A stretch of DNA of 64,000 nucleotides from contig NC_053042.1 of NCBI RefSeq assembly GCF_003473485.1, forward strand, positions 11,180,501-11,244,500. The letters are read 5' to 3'. The stretch is from Medicago truncatula (Eukaryota; Streptophyta; Magnoliopsida; Fabales; Fabaceae). Shown one piece after another: positions 62,894 to 64,000 of the stretch. The position numbers and the translations under genes were made by a program. How positions within the stretch are numbered: position 1 is the stretch's first letter; the number at the start of each line of letters is the position of its first letter. The notes beneath the pieces are model-generated. The model saw nothing but the letters and a program-made list of their open reading frames with translations. It searched no databases and was not told where the DNA came from.

Positions 62894-64000
62894 GTGAGTT
62901 TTTCTTTTTCAAATTCTCTTATTCTATTCGGTTGAATTCTGTTATTATGTTGAATAAGATCACATACTATATCAAAGCCTTTCAGAAATGTTTAAACTAA
63001 ACTTACCTCCAAATTAAGTGTCTTTAGGAACATATAGAGGAACATTTTCATAGCTTTCTATATAATATAAAGTATTTAAAAATATAAAATAAGTTATACC
63101 ATTTTAAAACTAAACAAGGTATCTGGTGTGAACATTAAGCTTACTTCCCCTGGTTTTCAATACTAAATCCAATGAATGATTTGACTTGCTGATTCCTTGT
63201 CGTAGAATGTTTCTATTTTAAGTACTCTGTATATTTTTGTAATCTTGTAGATCGTCTATTAAGCTAATTAACTGTTTAACTCAGTATTTGGATGGATGGC
63301 CATGAAGTGTGTGCATAGGTATATTTTTCCATCACAGATTTCATTTGTGTCAACTAAATATGGACCTTTTTTCCCTTTAGTACCTTGGGATAGGTTTTTC
63401 TCAAGTTTTGACAATTGACAACATCTCAAAGTGCTCTATTGTGCCCTTACAACTAAAAACCCATCCATCCTTATTTGGATTTATCATTGAAGTTGGTGCA
63501 TGAATCATTTATGTAGTTGCATCATTGAAATTAAAACATCTCAAAGTGCTATATTTTGCCCTTACAACTAAAAACCCACATCCATCCTTATTTGGCATGG
63601 AGTTGCATCATTCCAAAATCGTTCAAAACTGCAATAACAATAGACCTCGCCTTTCAGAAATCAGAAGTAGAAGTGTACGGTTCTTGTTCTCAAAGTTGAG
63701 ATGGCGACCTGATCATTGTCGGTACTCGGCTCGACAAAAACAAGGGAAAACAAACATGTGTGCCTCAAAACTTACTCATATATGCTATTCTTTGTTTTTG
63801 TTGAATCGACGCCAATCAGGTGACTATCTCAGCCTAAGGACAAAAAGGACTGTAAGTTTTTACTGCCAAGATCCGTCATCAATCATCGCTTGAGCTTCAA
63901 ATAATGTTTAGGTATTGGTCTACCTCTTAGACCACCTATGGTCCACGGTTCTCTCTTCCTGAATATGAAATATTTAGATTTCATAATGTGTTTTTTTTTT
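62894..64000. other. Kinase intron 3 or downstream sequence
   Basis: No kinase exon is found here. A direct repeat is listed separately (63421-63595). An open stretch at 63525-63893 has no ATG-supported domain and is probably chance. Confidence 0.4.
63421..63595. repeat. Direct repeat, two ~59-bp copies 115 bp apart
   Basis: ACATCTCAAAGTGCTCTATT, then TGCCCTTACAACTAAAAACC and CATCCTTATTTGG, occurs at 63421-63479 and, with few changes, at 63536-63595. Confidence 0.85.

Overview
The window is AT-rich plant nuclear DNA, almost certainly from a legume of the Medicago type. Evidence is the intron-rich organellar genes with GT-AG introns, a CYP76-type P450, an RPM1-like NB-LRR remnant, and many plant MITE, SINE, LINE, hAT and LTR sequences. 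The species call is inference from codon use and repeat style.

Layout. 1-711 (+): last exon of an unrecognised gene. 3946-21353 (-): organellar DNA gyrase subunit A, 27 exons over 17.4 kb, with introns full of small transposons; the sequence as given carries a 2-nt frameshift in exon 13. 23601-25215 (-): an intact two-exon CYP76-type P450. 29507-30631 (+): a nearly identical P450 copy in inverted orientation that has lost its promoter and first ~166 codons; the flanks also match, so 23.4-30.8 kb is one large imperfect inverted repeat. 30.9-31.3 kb (-): copia remnant. 32957-34150 (-): NB-LRR pseudogene. 35253-37331 (-): intronless P-class PPR gene. 40116-45161 (-): RNA polymerase III subunit of the Rpc31/RPC7 type, 8 exons, with an LTR abutting exon 6. 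46134-48721 (+): small plastid membrane protein resembling NDH factor CRR3, with a dead LINE in intron 2. 49341-55622 (-): plastid-type armadillo-repeat protein, 9 exons. 56.8-60.9 kb (+): a decayed LINE split by an 1885-bp solo LTR (TSD GACAA) and a 691-bp hAT element (TSD GGTAGGCT). 61472-62893 (+): first three exons of a CRK43-like kinase without ectodomain; the rest is not in the window.

Functionally, GyrA (organelle DNA topology), the CRR3-like protein (NDH complex), the ARM protein and the PPR protein are nuclear genes for plastid or mitochondrial proteins. The Pol III subunit, the P450 and the kinase are unrelated neighbours. I see no operon-like organisation and no prokaryotic system.

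The least ordinary structures are two arrays of small hairpins inside the solo LTR (one with compensatory base changes between units), the P450 inverted repeat, the gyrA frameshift, a GC-AG intron in gyrA, and a splice acceptor in the Pol III gene built partly from the end of an LTR.
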